From positions 1-7,546 of the forward strand of contig JAHFDC010000030.1 of NCBI GenBank assembly GCA_023249205.1: a stretch of 7,546 nucleotides of DNA, in the 5' to 3' direction. The notes under the pieces were generated by a model. That model saw only the letters and a list, made by a program, of their open reading frames with translations, was not told the origin of the DNA and did no database searches. Position 1 is the stretch's first letter. The number at the start of each line of letters is the position of its first letter. A program made the position numbers and the translations under genes. This document shows positions 6,760-7,546 of this stretch, piece by piece. The DNA comes from Candidatus Methylomirabilota bacterium. Lineage in GTDB: Bacteria; Methylomirabilota; Methylomirabilia; Methylomirabilales; JACPAU01.

Positions 6760-7546
6760 ATGGGACGCGCACCTGGCCGAGCAAGGGATGAAAGGGGCGT
6801 GGCCCTAGTCATCGCCCTGCTCGTCATGGGGGTGCTCCTCCTCCTGGGGACCGCCTTCCTGAGCATCTCCTCGACGGAGACCCAGATCGCGTATAACGAG
6901 CGGGACACCATCCAAGCCTTCTATGTGGCCGAGGCGGGGCTGCAGGCCGCCCTGAACGAGGTCAAGCGGAATACGGCCGCCAGCGCCGGGTACTATAACG
7001 ATCCGAATGCTTTGGGTGCCGCATCGGCTCTCTTCGGCAGGGGGGAGTATGCCTATACCTTGGCGCGGCTGGGGGGTGATCCGAGCGGCAACCCGATTCT
7101 CGGCATCACGTCAACCGGGTCGCTTGGCAATGTGCGCCGGGTCGTCCGGGCGCGGGCGGAACCGGCCTACGGTTCTCGCTATCGGGGCGCCGTTCATGCG
7201 CGCGAGGATGTTGAGATGGATGGACAGGTGCAGACCGATAGCTACGACTCCGGGGTCTCTCCGGGGGCGGCATCCTGTGCGCCCGGGTGCCCGAATCGGC
7301 GGGGGACGATCAGCACGGATGCCACATCTCGGCACTCGATGGAGCTGGAAGGGAGGGCGGTCATCGGTGGTGACGCGCTGGTCGGCCCCGGAGGAAATCC
7401 CGCGACGGCCATGGAGGTTGAGGGGAGCGTGACCATCACCGGCCAGCGGGGGACGGAGGACTACGTTCTGCCAATGCCGCCGGTGGTGCCCCCCTCCGGC
7501 CTTCCCCTGAGGGGAGAACTGACACTGGAGGGGAGCGCGACCGATG
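6760..7546 (+). CDS. pilX: PilX-like minor pilin, 3'-truncated by window edge
   Basis: The frame from the ATG at 6760 stays open for 262 codons to the window end; GGGAG lies 7 bases upstream of the start. Residues 1-13 are a basic leader ending Glu-Arg-Gly, followed by VALVIALLVMGVLLLLGTAF (14-33). Glu at +5 is absent, as is usual for PilX. The segment TETQIAYNERDTIQAFYVAEAGLQ (39-62) is a strong PilX N-terminal match. After about residue 140 comes a Gly/Asp/Ser-rich region with TDSYDSG at 159-165, GGDALVGPGGNP at 203-214, a Pro-rich stretch at 238-248, and four copies of a short hydrophobic/acidic/Gly motif. This layout recalls PilX-type proteins with a C-terminal domain of unknown function (DUF7305-like, from memory). 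Cys173 and Cys177 (CAPGC) may pair. At 262 residues without an end it already exceeds a classical PilX of about 170-200. A pilY1-type gene is expected downstream. Confidence 0.83.
   Translation, partial: MGRAPGRARDERGVALVIALLVMGVLLLLGTAFLSISSTETQIAYNERDTIQAFYVAEAGLQAALNEVKRNTAASAGYYNDPNALGAASALFGRGEYAYTLARLGGDPSGNPILGITSTGSLGNVRRVVRARAEPAYGSRYRGAVHAREDVEMDGQVQTDSYDSGVSPGAASCAPGCPNRRGTISTDATSRHSMELEGRAVIGGDALVGPGGNPATAMEVEGSVTITGQRGTEDYVLPMPPVVPPSGLPLRGELTLEGSATD
7210..7546 (+). repeat. Degenerate short repeats in the PilX-like C-terminal region
   Basis: Four degenerate copies of a hydrophobic-x-acidic-Gly pattern occur: VEMDGQVQTD (residues 151-160), MELEGRAVIGG (194-204), MEVEGSVTITG (218-228) and LTLEGSATD (254-262, cut by the window edge). 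Starts are at about 7210, 7339, 7411 and 7519, so spacing is irregular (43, 24 and 36 residues). Alternating hydrophobic residues with Gly turns suggest strands of a beta-solenoid, as in bactofilin-like or right-handed beta-helix proteins. That fold is an inference; the recurrence itself is visible. Confidence 0.5.

Noticed and set aside
7007..7432. 141-codon plus-strand open frame near the window end
   Set aside because: It is out of frame within the PilX-like gene and has no coherent protein signature, while the PilX frame is open from 6760 to the edge with a clear N-terminal match.

Overview
The window is GC-rich and densely packed on the plus strand. It looks like chromosomal DNA of an uncultured or environmental high-GC bacterium. 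Two sample lines counted by hand give about 73% G+C in trpC (1381-1440) and about 53% in the PilV-like gene (5641-5700). The gene content would suit a deltaproteobacterium-like, NC10/Methylomirabilota-like or Rokubacteria-like genome, but that assignment is a guess from style and not a measurement.

Region 1 (1-4124) is a tryptophan biosynthesis operon in the order trpD (5' end outside the window), trpC, trpF, trpB, trpA. Every junction overlaps: 4, 13, 20 and 4 bp. The five products take anthranilate to L-tryptophan. TrpD adds phosphoribosyl from PRPP, TrpF isomerises phosphoribosylanthranilate, TrpC closes the indole ring, and TrpA and TrpB form the channelled synthase. The catalytic residues I looked for are present in every enzyme. 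trpE, trpG and any leader or attenuator would lie upstream, outside the window.

Region 2 (4125-4902) is one gene, 16 bp behind trpA with its own good ribosome binding site. It encodes a metallo-beta-lactamase-fold hydrolase that resembles the class II cyclic-nucleotide phosphodiesterase family. It appears to be the last gene of the trp transcription unit; its substrate is unknown.

Region 3 (4903-5018) is the only intergenic space of any size. It contains a near-perfect 16-bp dyad and some GC-rich hairpins, but no convincing promoter or T-tailed terminator.

Region 4 (5019-7546, running off the end) is a minor-pilin operon: a GspH/FimT-type pseudopilin, then PilV-, PilW- and PilX-like proteins. 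The order matches the fimU-pilV-pilW-pilX block of type IV pilus systems, so pilY1 or another pilin gene is expected downstream. The first three carry prepilin-peptidase cleavage sites with Glu at +5. The PilX-like protein lacks that Glu, as is usual, and has a glycine-rich repeated C-terminal region that looks like a beta-solenoid. This block is visibly less GC-rich than the trp block. I saw no RNA gene, CRISPR array, insertion sequence or attachment site. I did not find a clearly new biological system; the most open questions are the hydrolase attached to the trp operon and the repeat region of the PilX-like protein.
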